NCBI RefSeq assembly: GCF_000499385.1
Contig: NW_013652137.1
Coordinates: forward strand, 1 to 64,000
From: Eimeria necatrix
Taxonomy: Eukaryota; Apicomplexa; Conoidasida; Eucoccidiorida; Eimeriidae
Direction: 5' to 3'
DNA: 64,000 nucleotides
The notes beneath the pieces were generated by a model. It was given only the letters and a program-made list of their open reading frames with translations, was not told the DNA's origin and ran no database searches. The translations under genes were made by a program, and so were the position numbers. Numbering within the stretch: position 1 is the first letter of the stretch; the number at the start of each line of letters is the position of its first letter. This document shows positions 37,050-49,000 of this stretch, piece after piece.

Positions 37050-37917
37050 GGCATCCGGTGTTGCCTGGCAATGGTGCCAAGAGAGAACTTCAGCTCTGTA
37101 TTCGGCTTGGGCATGAGTCCCTGAAAGCAACAACGCAGAGCATGAGGCTGATAGGGCTGCATGACAGGCCTGATTGCCTTATGAGGACTTCAGGGCTTCA
37201 AGTCTCCATCAAAAGATGCACTGCTGTAGAGTACCAGGTAGAAAGCAGGGACACCGATAAAAAACCCAAATTCAGCTGTGTGCACTGTTGAAGTAAGAAG
37301 GCTTGGAAACTTAGTACTGTGTAGATGCTAACCAATATGTCGTGGTCGATGTTGTCCTTTGCCTTCTGCATAGAAAATATGCGCTCTTTGGGGAGCATAT
37401 AAGCGTCAAAGTCCGCTACATTTACCTCGGCAGAGGCCCTTCCTGGTCGTCTAGCTGTCATTATTTCAGTTCGGCCGCTTAAAGGGTCTGTTACGTGAAA
37501 CTTCGTGCAAAAGGCTTCAGAAAGCTGGTCAGGATTGAAGTACTGCCTCAGAGATCGCGTGCCTCTGCGTGTTGTCGGTGGCGGGTCCTTAAAAGCGGAA
37601 AACAAGCCCGCAATTTGCTTCGATTCGTTGGCTTCTGGGGACTGCTTCTTGCTCCCGTGATTAAACGCGGCGTTGTTGATCTTGGACGTCGATTTGCCCG
37701 CATACCCTGGAGGTGTCATTGAGTCTCTCTGTGTGACCTTCTTGCCACTGCTGCAGCGCTCAATGGGTCGTAAGATGGCGCTCATGCTGTCGTTGAAGGC
37801 AGAATGAGCTGCCCCGAGTGCATTGTTTTGACGCGTCCTGTTTGCTAGTTGTGGTGAGGCCAGCTGCGAAAGGCGTTCGCTGGGTACGCCAGCAACGGCG
37901 GAGCCCCTCTCCGCCAT
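37050..37917 (-). CDS. Unrecognised soluble protein, at least two exons
   Basis: The start ATG at 37917 gives MAERGSAVAGVPSERLSQL. Exon 1 (37917-37333, 195 codons) ends at a GTTAGC donor after DNIDHDIL. Exon 2 starts at 37120 after gctttcag and joins in phase 0, with GLMPKPNTELKFSLGTIARQ. A GTACGT donor near 37030 suggests more exons follow. The sequence is basic and polar with no signal peptide or membrane segment. The block from RGTRSLRQYFNPDQLSE to DFDAYMLPKERIFSM looks globular and conserved in style, but I recognise no family. The true 3' end is unknown. Confidence 0.55.
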
Positions 37918-40603
37918 CGTTTTACTGGACTAACTGACTTCAAAAGCGGTCTTGAGATAGCGCAGGTGGCGAGCTTTTGAGTGGTTCACGTGGAGGACGC
38001 CGCACTGGTGTGGAAAGGAGGCAAAACAGACGTCATCAGCCTCATAGAACGCATCAATCTTCTCTTCTTAACGTTATCTGCTTATGCTGAGTAGACGCTG
38101 CCTGATATTCCTGCAGAGCACAGCATAAGAAGTTCGAGAACATAGACACCCCACAGACCGTAGAGTGCTGAAAGGGACACCTAGCGAGAAACTCCACTGC
38201 CCATGAACACTTAAACACAGACTTGCAAAATGTGAAGGCAAGAGCAGTGAGAAAAGGCAGAGAGACACGGCAAGCAGACCAAGAGCTGCCCGAAGATGCC
38301 GAGCCCGATCCACGCGGTCCACAATGGAGCAAATTCAGGTCTGCACAGTACAAGATGTGTCATAGTGTAAGTAATAGCCATTTTCATTGAGATTTACAGA
38401 CTCAAATATTTATACGGGAAAAAATTTAACCCGTGGACGGAGAGCAGAGCCTCCGCCGACTTCCGTCAGCGTCGGCTGTCCCTGTCCATCACCGGCACTG
38501 CACTGAGGCAACCACTCTCGAGGCGTTGCTTATTAAAGTTGTTATGAAGCTTCACATGAAAACACACCAAAAACATAGGCCTCTTAAGGATGCAGAAAAA
38601 CGGACCGCCGTTTTGCATTCAAAGCCCTTTGGAGCACGTACGTCAAGCTGTGAGGCAGTCAGCGCCAAAGTCCAGCTTAAATCAACAGTGATGACAGAAA
38701 AAAACTTTCCCGACTGAGCACAGAATAGAGTTGAAGGTGGGGCACTCTCTATATATTTGGGAAGAAAAACACACTGGAAGAACAGCACACCACCAGCGGC
38801 CGACGTGTCGAGCTATCCCAGTCACAGCCGAATGGCACTGGGTGGCTGCTGCGTTTCTGCCCCTCCCAGCATCCTGAGCTTCTTCAGAGTATATCATATT
38901 TCAGAGATTTCCTTTCAAACCAATCAAATAATATAAATTTACCCCTACAGTGAAGTAGATTGTGGCGGAAACGGGCACAACTGCCCCAACCATCGGACAG
39001 CGAATCAGTGTGCACTGACGGGAAAGATTCGGAAACTTACGTCTATGAAGGCTGAGAAAATAAGCTTGATATAGAAACTAATACTGTTCAATATACATTC
39101 ATGTTTCGTATTTTTCCGTGCTTATTATCCCCTTCCATCTATCGCTCCACAGGGACACTGAGCACCGAATCGAGTCGAGGCTGTCACGTTTGGCTTGCGC
39201 TCCGTAGTGTAGCTGCGTTCTTTCAAATTAGTAGAGGAGCACTTTTGAGCTCAAAATCGGTCGCAAGCGTAGCCAAGGAAAGGGGGCGCTTGTTTGATGT
39301 TGCGTCGGTGGTGCCCACGTGCGCTCTGTCCTGAACCGCTTAATCCTACTTGAAATGATAGATCTAGAAAAGGTGCTGGCACAAGCTTTTGTGAAGAACT
39401 GAAGACAGATCCACATTGTCGGTGCTTATGAAGCATCGCAAAGGGGGTTGTAAAGTAACGTCTACAGGCAGTCATACTACGTTGGCTCTCTGGGAACCTG
39501 GCTCCTTCATCAGCTGCTGAGAGACTAGAATAGATCTGGTATCGAGAGCATATGCCTTTGATTTCTCATCGCTTATTGGGGGCCCACAGCAATGCACAAC
39601 ACTGCATGGAACAGGCACAGGAAGCATGAAATCGCGTTGCACGTAGTCACGTAATCGATTTCTCATTCTCTAACTGCAACCTGGACGTCTACTTTTCCTC
39701 CTGCATTTTGTACAGCTTCCACTAGTTGTAGTTGCATTATATGCACACTTCTCAGGTGCACACGTGCTGCTTACGATGAGCAGCTTCTTCGCCTTCGTGC
39801 GGCTTTGCTATCAGTGTGAGAGCTATCTTCATGCCCCAATGTCAAGCCTTTTGGGCAGAGCTCAGCACGGGCTCACTGCGAATGCCAAAGTGATTCCAGG
39901 CAGCAAAGTAGGCATTGTTGGCGCACTAGGCATGGCCTGCGGCATTGTGGAAGCTTTTGAACGAAAGATATGTCATCGCTGGGTCACCGTGAAGGCACTA
40001 GACCATGCGTTTGACCGTCCCCCCAGAGCAACTATCAACACTAGCTGACGCGCTGCGGAAATTCAATGAAGCCCAGCTGCGGCGTTTTTGATTTTGGCCA
40101 TATTATTGGAGCAGTTGACATTCCTGCAATAGCTTGTATCGGATTGTTCAAACCTCCGCCAAGCAGGCTAACCCACAGAAGCCCAGCGGATTTGGTGCAA
40201 GCATTACCTACATGTTCGAAGTAACGTCAGCTATTAGCGTGTGCTCCAGTGTGGAGGTATGTGACTAACCAGAGCTTCCAATGTCTACGCTGATGTTACC
40301 AGGAGCAAGCAAAAACGGTAACGGCGTTTTCCAAAAAAATCCGAGGAAATAAAAAGTACACGGAAATTTCAGACCATACTCTCTCAGCAGCTACAGCTGA
40401 GATGGCACCTTTATCTCCCTGCCTTCCACTACAAGATTCCCGTGCTCCTTTGTTCCCGCGTGCAAGGCAACTTGAGCAGTTACTTTACCGCCTTCTGCAG
40501 ATGACAAGGGGGGAGCTTTCCGTCCTGCCAAATCAGTCTTGCACCAGCCTAAAAGAAGTCCAGGCAGCAGAAAAAATGCCCCACAACATGGCTTTTGGAT
40601 TAA
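37918..40603. other. Long stretch without a supported gene
   Basis: I find no conserved protein. The frame at 39776-40048 (+) has an ATG and 90 codons with a hydrophobic middle (VGIVGALGMACGIV), but no family resemblance and no flanking exons, so it is not called. AT-rich patches occur near 38380-38430 and 38925-38945. Confidence 0.4.
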
Positions 40604-42266
40604 TCAGAAGCAAGCCTCATCTTGTCGCAGAGTGAAATTGTTCGCCATCTGCGGTGTAGCGCCCGCATTCAACCCAATTTGCGCTATCGCACCCGGGTAA
40701 CAAGCAGTCACGATGATTCCTGCTACGTCTGGGGTAAGTTTGCGTTTATCTGCTTGGCGGGCCAGGGCAGCCGTCAACGCAATCACTGCGGCCTGAAGAA
40801 TCGCAGCAGCTCGCAAGCGCTGGTGAAAGATCAATGGTTCCTGCAAATCGCCAAATATGGCAAGGTGCCTGAAAAAGAAAGGCTAATGCACTTGACAGTA
40901 TAATGCCCGCTTGTATTTTTACTTATTGATGGTGGCTGAATCGTGCTTTCCTTACCTTTGAGAACAAGTATGGCAGCCTTGGCCATCCTTGTTCCTTCCA
41001 GTTAGGTGCGGCATTAAGGTAGTCGCGCACTGCAGCATCGATGTCCTGGCAACCCAGACATCAGACCAGGTAGGTACAGCAACCAGCCATTCAGCAGCCT
41101 GGAACTAGGTAGGGGCTTCGGAATTAGGACTGCACGTTATGAATGATTAGCCAGACAAAATGTCGGTAGAGATCACCTCAACAGTTGTACAAGGACTAAA
41201 CAAACGATCGCGGTTCTTGCTGCTCATGAAGGGGGGACCAGCATTTTCGAGTTTTGAACTCAGGAATACAACTTTTGAGCCCTGCCTGAACAACGGTGCT
41301 ATGGCCATCGTGATCTGGGAGACAAAAACAGTAGCACGTGCAGTCACCTCATAACAATTAAGAAAATGAAATGCTTGCCTTGTTGACTGTAAAAGCTGTA
41401 ACAGGTAATTTTGGGGGGCTGAGGATGAGAATTAGCCATCCTCCTCCAAGAAAGAAATATACAGTGGAATCGGCTTAAAATAATCTGAGGTGTACTAGGA
41501 AGGCGAGTGAATCTTACGTCTCTAGTGCAGAAGTAGTTCACAGCACAGGTCTCCTTTGCTTGTTCAGTAATGGGCTGCTTTGACCCCGGAGGGGAGGCGA
41601 CACCTGAGACGGTGAATAACGGCTCTGAAAGGAAGTTCTTGCACTGCTCACTCGTGAGGTCGTGCAGGTTGTCCTGGAACAGTGGCGAGGGTCCTAGAGA
41701 AACATTTAAGCGAGGCGGGCCAAAATTGAGAATCGAGGTTTGATTTGATCGTGTGGTGCCTGACCGGCGTTGTTGATAAGGCAGTCGACGCGCCCATACT
41801 TGCGCCGAAGTGTACTGGCGAAGCGATTGCGGCTTCCTTCGTGTGATATATCCAGGAGTTCAAGATTTGCTTTCACCCCGTCCTTTGCCAAACTTGAGAC
41901 CGCATTCTACGCACGGACAAGGTGCGCGTCAACGCGTCATAATGGCAGAGAGATGTGATGATTCTTGTAATCTACACCTCATCTATTTTCTCACTAAAGG
42001 CAGCACTTATTGGCTTTGCTGTGGCACTGTGCACGGCAGTTTAACTACAGCGAGAGCTAGAAAAGCATGCTCAAGAATACCTCGGGCTCCTCTGCTCGGT
42101 CTTGACTACTGACAATTAATAGAAGGTTTACCTCTCCAGCTTCTTTTGTTCGCGAGCACAGGACTATTGTTGCTTCCCTTAGTTTAAGCCTTTTCCCAAG
42201 CTCTCTTACGGTTTCAAATCCAATACCCCTGTTGGCCCCAGTGACGACAAAGATGCGCCTAGACAT
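40604..42266 (-). CDS. Carbonyl-reductase-like short-chain dehydrogenase
   Basis: This is predicted to be an NADP(H)-dependent carbonyl reductase of the classical SDR family (CBR1-like); the substrate is unknown. Six exons close in phase: 42266-42132, 41906-41765, 41693-41518, 41314-41177, 41045-40956 and 40792-40604, giving 289 aa. The motifs are the Rossmann TGANRGIG near residue 9, the NNAG motif split across an intron (CLINNAG), QAKETCAVNYFCTRD on the helix after it, the catalytic Ser in VVFLSS, the YxxxK pair as YLFSK, and TACYPGAI after it (CCPGWV in CBR1). The start at 42266 (MSRRIFVVTG) puts the Rossmann strand at the N-terminus, as expected. After the PG motif the C-terminus no longer resembles CBR1 and stops early, so a further exon may be missed. 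Confidence 0.9.
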
Positions 42267-43080
42267 GTTGAGTGACGCGATGACTTTCCACGAAGGGAAT
42301 TTTTGCAGTAAAAGTAATGAGTTTCTGATGGGCGAAAATTTTGTGAAAGATTCCAAGTGTGAGTTTGACCGCTCGTTGGGTCACCTACACTTCACCAAAC
42401 AGCATAACCATGGCAACGAAAAGTTCAAATAGTTTCCACATAGGACAAATCTCTGCCTTCAGCTAACAATGTAAAGCCAAAATAATCTGAATTCGGAAAT
42501 TTTTCTACGGCTCTGTCGTTAAAACAGAGCCGTAGCCGGGAAAGTGTACCCGGGAAAGTTTACGAGCTGTGGCTGGTCAGCCCCTCAAAGTGACCATCTC
42601 AACAAACAGTGCTGCAAGCGCAGTTCCATCTGCCAGTTCCGCCCCAAGCCTATAACTTTCAGATCTTTTCAAGCTAATTGGATGCTGACGGGAACTCGTT
42701 TTGTGCCAGACTTTTGCTCGCAGTACACACCCACGCATGGACGAGTGCCTCAACAAATGCGTCCCCAAATGGAGGGGAATAAAGTGGGATGACCTGATCT
42801 TCAGGCGAATCATCAGAAAAGGCGAATGCCTGACTTCCGGAGGGCGCCCACAGGGGAACAACCGTGCATTGAGCACATGTTGACATGCTCTACTGTGAAA
42901 AGCTCTGGAATATTAACATGCACAGTATGAGTTGAAGCAAACAGCACGTTGTGAGCTGACTTGTGGGGAGCCTGGCCCACATAATCTACATATGCGAAAT
43001 TGAAAAATGAGGTATCATTTTAGGAGGGGCAACCGCATTGCGCAGTCGCATAGGACAAACAACGCTAAACTCTGAACACC
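42267..43080. other. Intergenic region between SDR start and TFIIIC-like stop
   Basis: This is upstream of the SDR start and downstream of the large minus-strand gene. It contains a perfect inverted repeat at 42505-42535 (listed separately) and a short direct repeat ccgggaaagt just after it. No gene was recognised. Confidence 0.45.
42505..42535. repeat. Perfect 12-bp inverted repeat with 7-base loop
   Basis: The arm ctacggctctgt (42505-42516) and its exact reverse complement acagagccgtag (42524-42535) flank a 7-base loop. The next bases repeat ccgggaaagt twice within about 23 bp. The element lies about 240 bp upstream of the SDR start codon and is not in a coding exon. Confidence 0.85.
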
Positions 43081-46000
43081 TCACAGCAGCACGGAGCATC
43101 CGCACTTGCAACGGGAAAGCTTAGGCAGCAACAGCGGCTGGAACTTTGGAAGGACTTCCGCTGCAGCATTGGGTAAGTAGATAGCCTGCACATTCAGTAT
43201 GTGATCAATGACATGCAACGCGTGCCAATCGGCCTCCGAAGACGCATGATCTGTGGCTTGAAAGGTTGGTGCGAACTTCCCATCATTAAGCCAGGGATCC
43301 CGTTGACCTCCAATTGGCTCTCCACGCGGCAGCCAAATGCATCCACTTCCATCCGTAGCCGAGAACTCACTACTCTTCGTACGACAAACATACTTTGGGC
43401 ACAAGGCTGCAAAGGGCCCCCAGAGAAGAGAAGCTGTGACGATGCCTTCTTCCACAAGTGTGTGGAGAAGAAACTGCACTTCGCAGTCATCTAGTAGACA
43501 AAGCATTCCTTGGAGCTGCTGGGCCGTGCTCCCAGGTCTTTGGATCAGCAAGGACCATAATCTCAGGCACAGCAGCTGCACCAGTGAGGCGTGCAGACGG
43601 CCGTCCAGTCGCACCCATGCACACGCTGGGAGCCATTCTTCAACCAACCTCATGGGCGTTAAGATTTCGTCTACAGTCGCGGTTTCGATAGAAGCTGTGT
43701 TGTCAGGCTCATTTGCTGCAGAAAAAGAGCGCCGCTCTGTTCCTACATCAACCCACGTTAGCAGGGCGCTGTAAAAAGAGCTGGTAATCTCGGCCTGCCG
43801 GCTATCCTCCGAAGCGCCTTCTTCGCCATGCGAATGTGGCACAGTGCCAACGATCAGATGAGAACCGCATTTTATATCCGCTCCTGGCGAAGACGAAACA
43901 CTTCCGTCTTCGTGCTGTCGAACCTGGCATTGGCTATTGGCACTCTTTGAGCCCCACGCTGCCAAAATGGCTCGGGGGATCATCGCAGGTCGGGTTCTTC
44001 CCTTCTCCTGGCAGCGGCCACAAGGCTCAACCACACCTCCGCAACTGTTGTCGCCTCCCTCGTCAGTTTCCCGTGATTGCGGGAACAAACCTGATGAATC
44101 CGCCACAGGCAAACTCTCCACAGCCTGAATTGCCTCGTTTGAGGCTCCATGTAACGCCCAGCGAACTGCGAGCGGATCGCGCACAATGGGCTGTTCTCTA
44201 AGACAAAAATGGGAGGCAGCATCGGCAGCAGCCACCAACCGCCAGCTGACTCCTGCAGGAACTGGTACCACAAGTCGTAAGGAACACAGCACCGAAACGG
44301 AGACCAGAAACAACTGACTAGCACACGCAGCTGCGAAGCGTTTCGTCTCCAAGTCTTGGTCATCGCCCGCAGCTCCTATGATTGAACTTGGTGGGCGCCT
44401 TGTGGGAGCTCTGTGATGAGTGCGTGGCGTATGCTCGTCGTTTGTTCCTAGTCCCAGCTTACATGCAGCTCTCCTAAAGTAAAGACAAGAAGCGGTTCGC
44501 AAATCTGCAAGCTGCACAGGCTCTCTGCCGCTCCCAGCTCCTGGGTCAGCTGCTGTCTCTCTTGACAGATCAAGGAGCAGATCTGGCACAGCCGCGCCGT
44601 CCACTTTCGCTCTGAGTACGCAGCTAAGCAACCAAGCAGGACACAAGGCCAGAGCCACGCAAACCGTCATGTCCTTATAGTCATCATCTACCGCATGCTG
44701 GACATCTGGAGTAGTGCTTTGCGCAGGAACAGCAGCAGCCGTTGCAGCGACAGCTACGCGGCAGAATGCAAGTTCCTTCTCAGCCACCTCGTGAAGCTGC
44801 TGAGCAGCCTGTGCTTGGGGTGGCGTAGGAAGCAGTGGCAACAACTCGTGCATTTGAATCCGCAGCGCTAGACGAGCTGTTCCCTTCACAATCTCTAGTA
44901 AAGGTGCAGGTAGCTGGTAGTCACCACTTGGCGGTGAGCCACGCCCACGGATGCCCCGCTCCTTGGAAGGAAAGTTCTGAGGTCCAGAGGTGCCTCGCAG
45001 GTAGTTCATGAAAATCTTGAGCGGCCCATCTCCTTTGTGCTCTCCTTCCGTAGCGGAGCAGAGGGCTTGCTGGGGGAGTATGACGGTAGGATTCGAAAAG
45101 GCTGCCAGTGGTGGTACGGGTACGCAAGTACGGTCCCTCTTTGTCATCACATTGGGTGGGGAGTCGAGACTTTCTGCCATTCTTTTAAGCTGGGATCTGC
45201 CACCGCACGTCGAATTGCACAGACAGCCGGGAGGAGCAAAGGCTTCAACAGCTTTTGCAGCGAATCGCCAGTTCTGCCTGTAGTCATCTGCATAAGTGGG
45301 GAGAGACACCGGAAAACCACCAGGCAGTCCGGGCCTGAGAAGTCGAGGCACGCTTTCGAGAGAATCCGCATCTGCCTCTGTATTGCCTGTTTCTTCAAGG
45401 AAACCAAAGGAGGCAGCTGCACATGCAGTACGGTCCGTGAGGACAGGGGGCAGCAGCGACGCGTCAAAAGCATCTAGCTCCCCAGATGCGCCAAAGATTC
45501 CATCGGCAAAGTGGCTTGCGGGGGGAAGCTCCGCTGTATCTCTTCGGGGATAGCGGAAAGCGCCTCTTACATGCATTTCCTGATGCTCTGCTGTTTGCAA
45601 AGCAGGCTCCGTAGGCCTAGATGGCGCCGCGGGGCCTCCCTCTAGCGCTAGCCTCAGTTCTTGGCATAGCCTTCCAATCCCAGAAATGGAGCCGACCTCT
45701 TCTTGAGACGACCTGGGCACCTCTGTCGGATTTAAAGATGGCTCAGCAAGTCTTACTGTTGCGTGAGCTGCCCTCAGTTCACGCGGGATTGATGATTTCA
45801 AGAGAGAGCAGGTGACAGCCGTAATCTCAGGTACCCCTGCAGCATGCGCAGTGATGTGTGTCTCGATGCCCCCCTCTGTTGGCTTCCTTCCAGGCCTTTC
45901 CTCTGCAAGCGGCTCTCCTGAATCGTCTCCACGGCTGAGTGAGATGGCACTTAGCCACTCCGGTACATTATTCCAAAGGCCATCTTCTTCCCGCACAGCA

Positions 46001-49000
46001 TCCTGCACAGTATTCAAATGTACACACTGCTGTAACCGCCCATTCACCACTCTTTCCCACCACAACTGCTGCTGTGAAACCGAAAGCCATCCTGAATGCC
46101 ACTATCGACCGAGCAACCTGCTGGTTAGACTGGGAACTGGCAAAGTGCCAGATGGGCTTCTTAAAAGACAATGAGCAATGGGCCTTCTTGCGGAAGAACA
46201 GCCTCAGCAGCCAACCGTATCAGCATGCAAAAAATTCCACGCGACTCCAGGCGCAGTAGCTTGAGGTAGGAGGACAAAATGCTCTTGCGGTGACTACTGT
46301 TATTGTACAATGCAGAAGTATAGACTCACCAGTGGGTCCTCTTCCTCCAAAAGCTTTAGCAGCTCCGCGTCAGCTGCAGCCTCTGGCGAATCCGGGAGGT
46401 AGCCCTCCTTTCCCCAGAAAGGAGACAACCACAGCGTGCCCCTAGCTAGGCCTTCCAGAGCAGCAAGTGCTTCGCAACCGGACACGTCTGGACCCAAGGA
46501 TACTGCCACCCTACCGGCGACTGTAGCGGCATCGCTTTCCGAGTCCGCTAGCAGCTGAGCCGTAACAGGCCCTGTCAATTCTCCAGCCACTTTGTTCTCT
46601 GCTGAGGCAGAGAACTCGCCAGGTTCGCCGGGGATCGACAAGCATTCAGATGGAGGCGGCTGCAGACGGGCGCTCTCGAGCAGCTGAAGGAGCTGGAAGT
46701 CGCCTTCGTTGGTCTCACCACGGCTTTCATCGAGGGCAGGCCCTTCTTCAAGAGTTTGCCCTTCTTCCTGTGCCAACTGGGCCAGAAAGATATCATGTGG
46801 CAAATCGTCTGTACCCTGGCTTCCAATGTGACGAGCGGCAGCCGAAGAGGAGCATGCAGTGGCCCTGCCTGCTAGTTCCCCTGTGCTGGCTGCACCTTTC
46901 GGGGTAGAATTGCCGTGAGATGAGAGAGGCGAAGCCAGCTTCCTTGGTGTCAGCTCCAACGTGGAATGAAGAAGAGAGGACATGACACGGTAGTCCCACA
47001 GCCGCCCAAAAAGTGAGAGTCGCGAGGAGCTGCGCATCGCCAGAAAATCAAATGTAGCGGCAGGCAGATGGAATTCGGCTTTGGCACTACGTACAAGGGG
47101 AAAAAGAAGACGACACGGAAAGTGGTGAAAGTATATTACAGCTTCAGCTGTGTAGAAAAAATAGGCAGAAAAAACACGTCCCAGTATTTTACCTGCTCAG
47201 GACGAAAGGGCGACGGCATTTGGCCTCGAGGGCTACGGCTATTTCCGGCTTTTTGTAGACGTGTAATTGCTTCCCTGCAGTCTCTGCAGAAGCAGCATCT
47301 TTCTTCTCTTTCAAAGAAGGCACAGAGGGAGGCTTAAAGACTGTCACCCAGCCCTTGCGCTGCCACGCCCTCCACAGAGCACTGAGCTCCAGAGGACGCA
47401 ACTCGCGGAGTGCAGCCAACTGAGTCGCTGGCCGGTAATATGGCAACGGTGTAAAAACAACAGCCTGCAACGAGGCCACAATTGAAGTAACCCAGAAAGC
47501 TCCGCAACGAAATTTTTGAAAAGCTCAGACAGAGGGAGCTCTAAAACAGTGCTGCGAATTGCACTCAAGCGAGTGTAAGCCCACCTTCAGCATATTGCGA
47601 GCCATCATGATGCGGGGACTGTTTAAAGGACGGCATACCTAAGAAATGCCCGAACAAAAACCACAGTGTAAGGACAGTGTGGAAAAAAACTGAGGTAGGT
47701 ATGCATGCGGAACTAAGTAAGGAGAAGGAAGTGAAATGATCAGTTATTTAGCCCACCAAAGACTTCTTTGCGACCACAGGAGCCTCGCTTCTAAGCCCGC
47801 AGTGAAGGCGCAGCTCAAGCGCAGAAGGGATGCGACCCTCCAGGACAAAGTGACGAAGGGACTCAGGATCAAGCCGCCTGACAACAAGCGCGCATACAGT
47901 ACACGTCGATGAGGAGCACGCAGCGAGCTTTGAATAATGGCACGATGAAACAACCTACCGAAAGCTACTAAAAATGCGAGAGTTCAAAGACCGCCGACTC
48001 AGTACGAAGCCTAAAAACAGACGCGCTCTAGAAGGCGCCAGCGGGGGCACGCAGAGGCAGCCGAGGATCTGAAAAGCGGCATGTAAAGGCAAAAATAAAC
48101 AAGCGCAATCGCGATCCGCCTAATAAACTCAGGGTCAGCAGTTCATGCAGTATTGGCCATCTAGCTCCTTCCACAGGTCAGCTTTCCGATTTCACATGTG
48201 GAGTAAATCTTTCCTGAAGCTCAAATATGTAGCCGAATATCACTATTCGTGTGCTGATGAAGAAATAAGTGGACACTGCCACACCCGACCTGCCAAATTG
48301 GATGCTCCTCTGAGGGAAGAGACTGAGAGGGAGATGGTGACAGCCAAGCCTCCGACAAAGGCCCTCCGCTGCGGTTCTCAAGCTTCTCCGCCTGAACCAT
48401 TGGGCCCCGTGACAGGTTCTGAGGGCTATACGCTGCCAGCCAGAGCCTCTCCGCAACGACAGCTGCCCCTATTAGTGTGATCTCATCCTCTGCAGGCACA
48501 AGGGGAATTCAGTAGCTGCGGGATACACCGTAGCAGTTCCAACGGAGTGCTTCAGCCTCCAAGAAACACCAATCCATAGCTTTTACAGCAAATCGTAAGC
48601 GAGGCATTTGAACTAAACCTAAGAATAAAAGTAATTGCGATAGACATCAGCAGATATAAAAAGGGCTTACCGCGACCCATTGAAGCGAGAATTGCCTCTT
48701 CATCTACCGAAGCCTAAGGCCAACAATGCACATGCCGCATGTGAAGGAAAAGCGTCACAGCAGCAGCAGCAACCAACCACAGACACCATGGAAAGCACAC
48801 AGGAGCCACGGTCTGGCGAACATACACAGCCTGGATTAGCAACGGACAGATGAAATACTAGTAGCGAGGACAACCTTTACAAGAAGTGTGGTGTGGCATT
48901 GTGACATCACAACTGATAGAACAAGAATGTGACACCGCTCCGACACCATTCCTGTAAAAGTGTGTGAATCACGAATCAGTGGTTGTTTCGCCCTCAACAA

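Noticed and set aside
39776..40048. 90-codon plus frame with ATG and a hydrophobic centre
   Set aside because: No family, no splice partners, and unremarkable for a long gene-free stretch.
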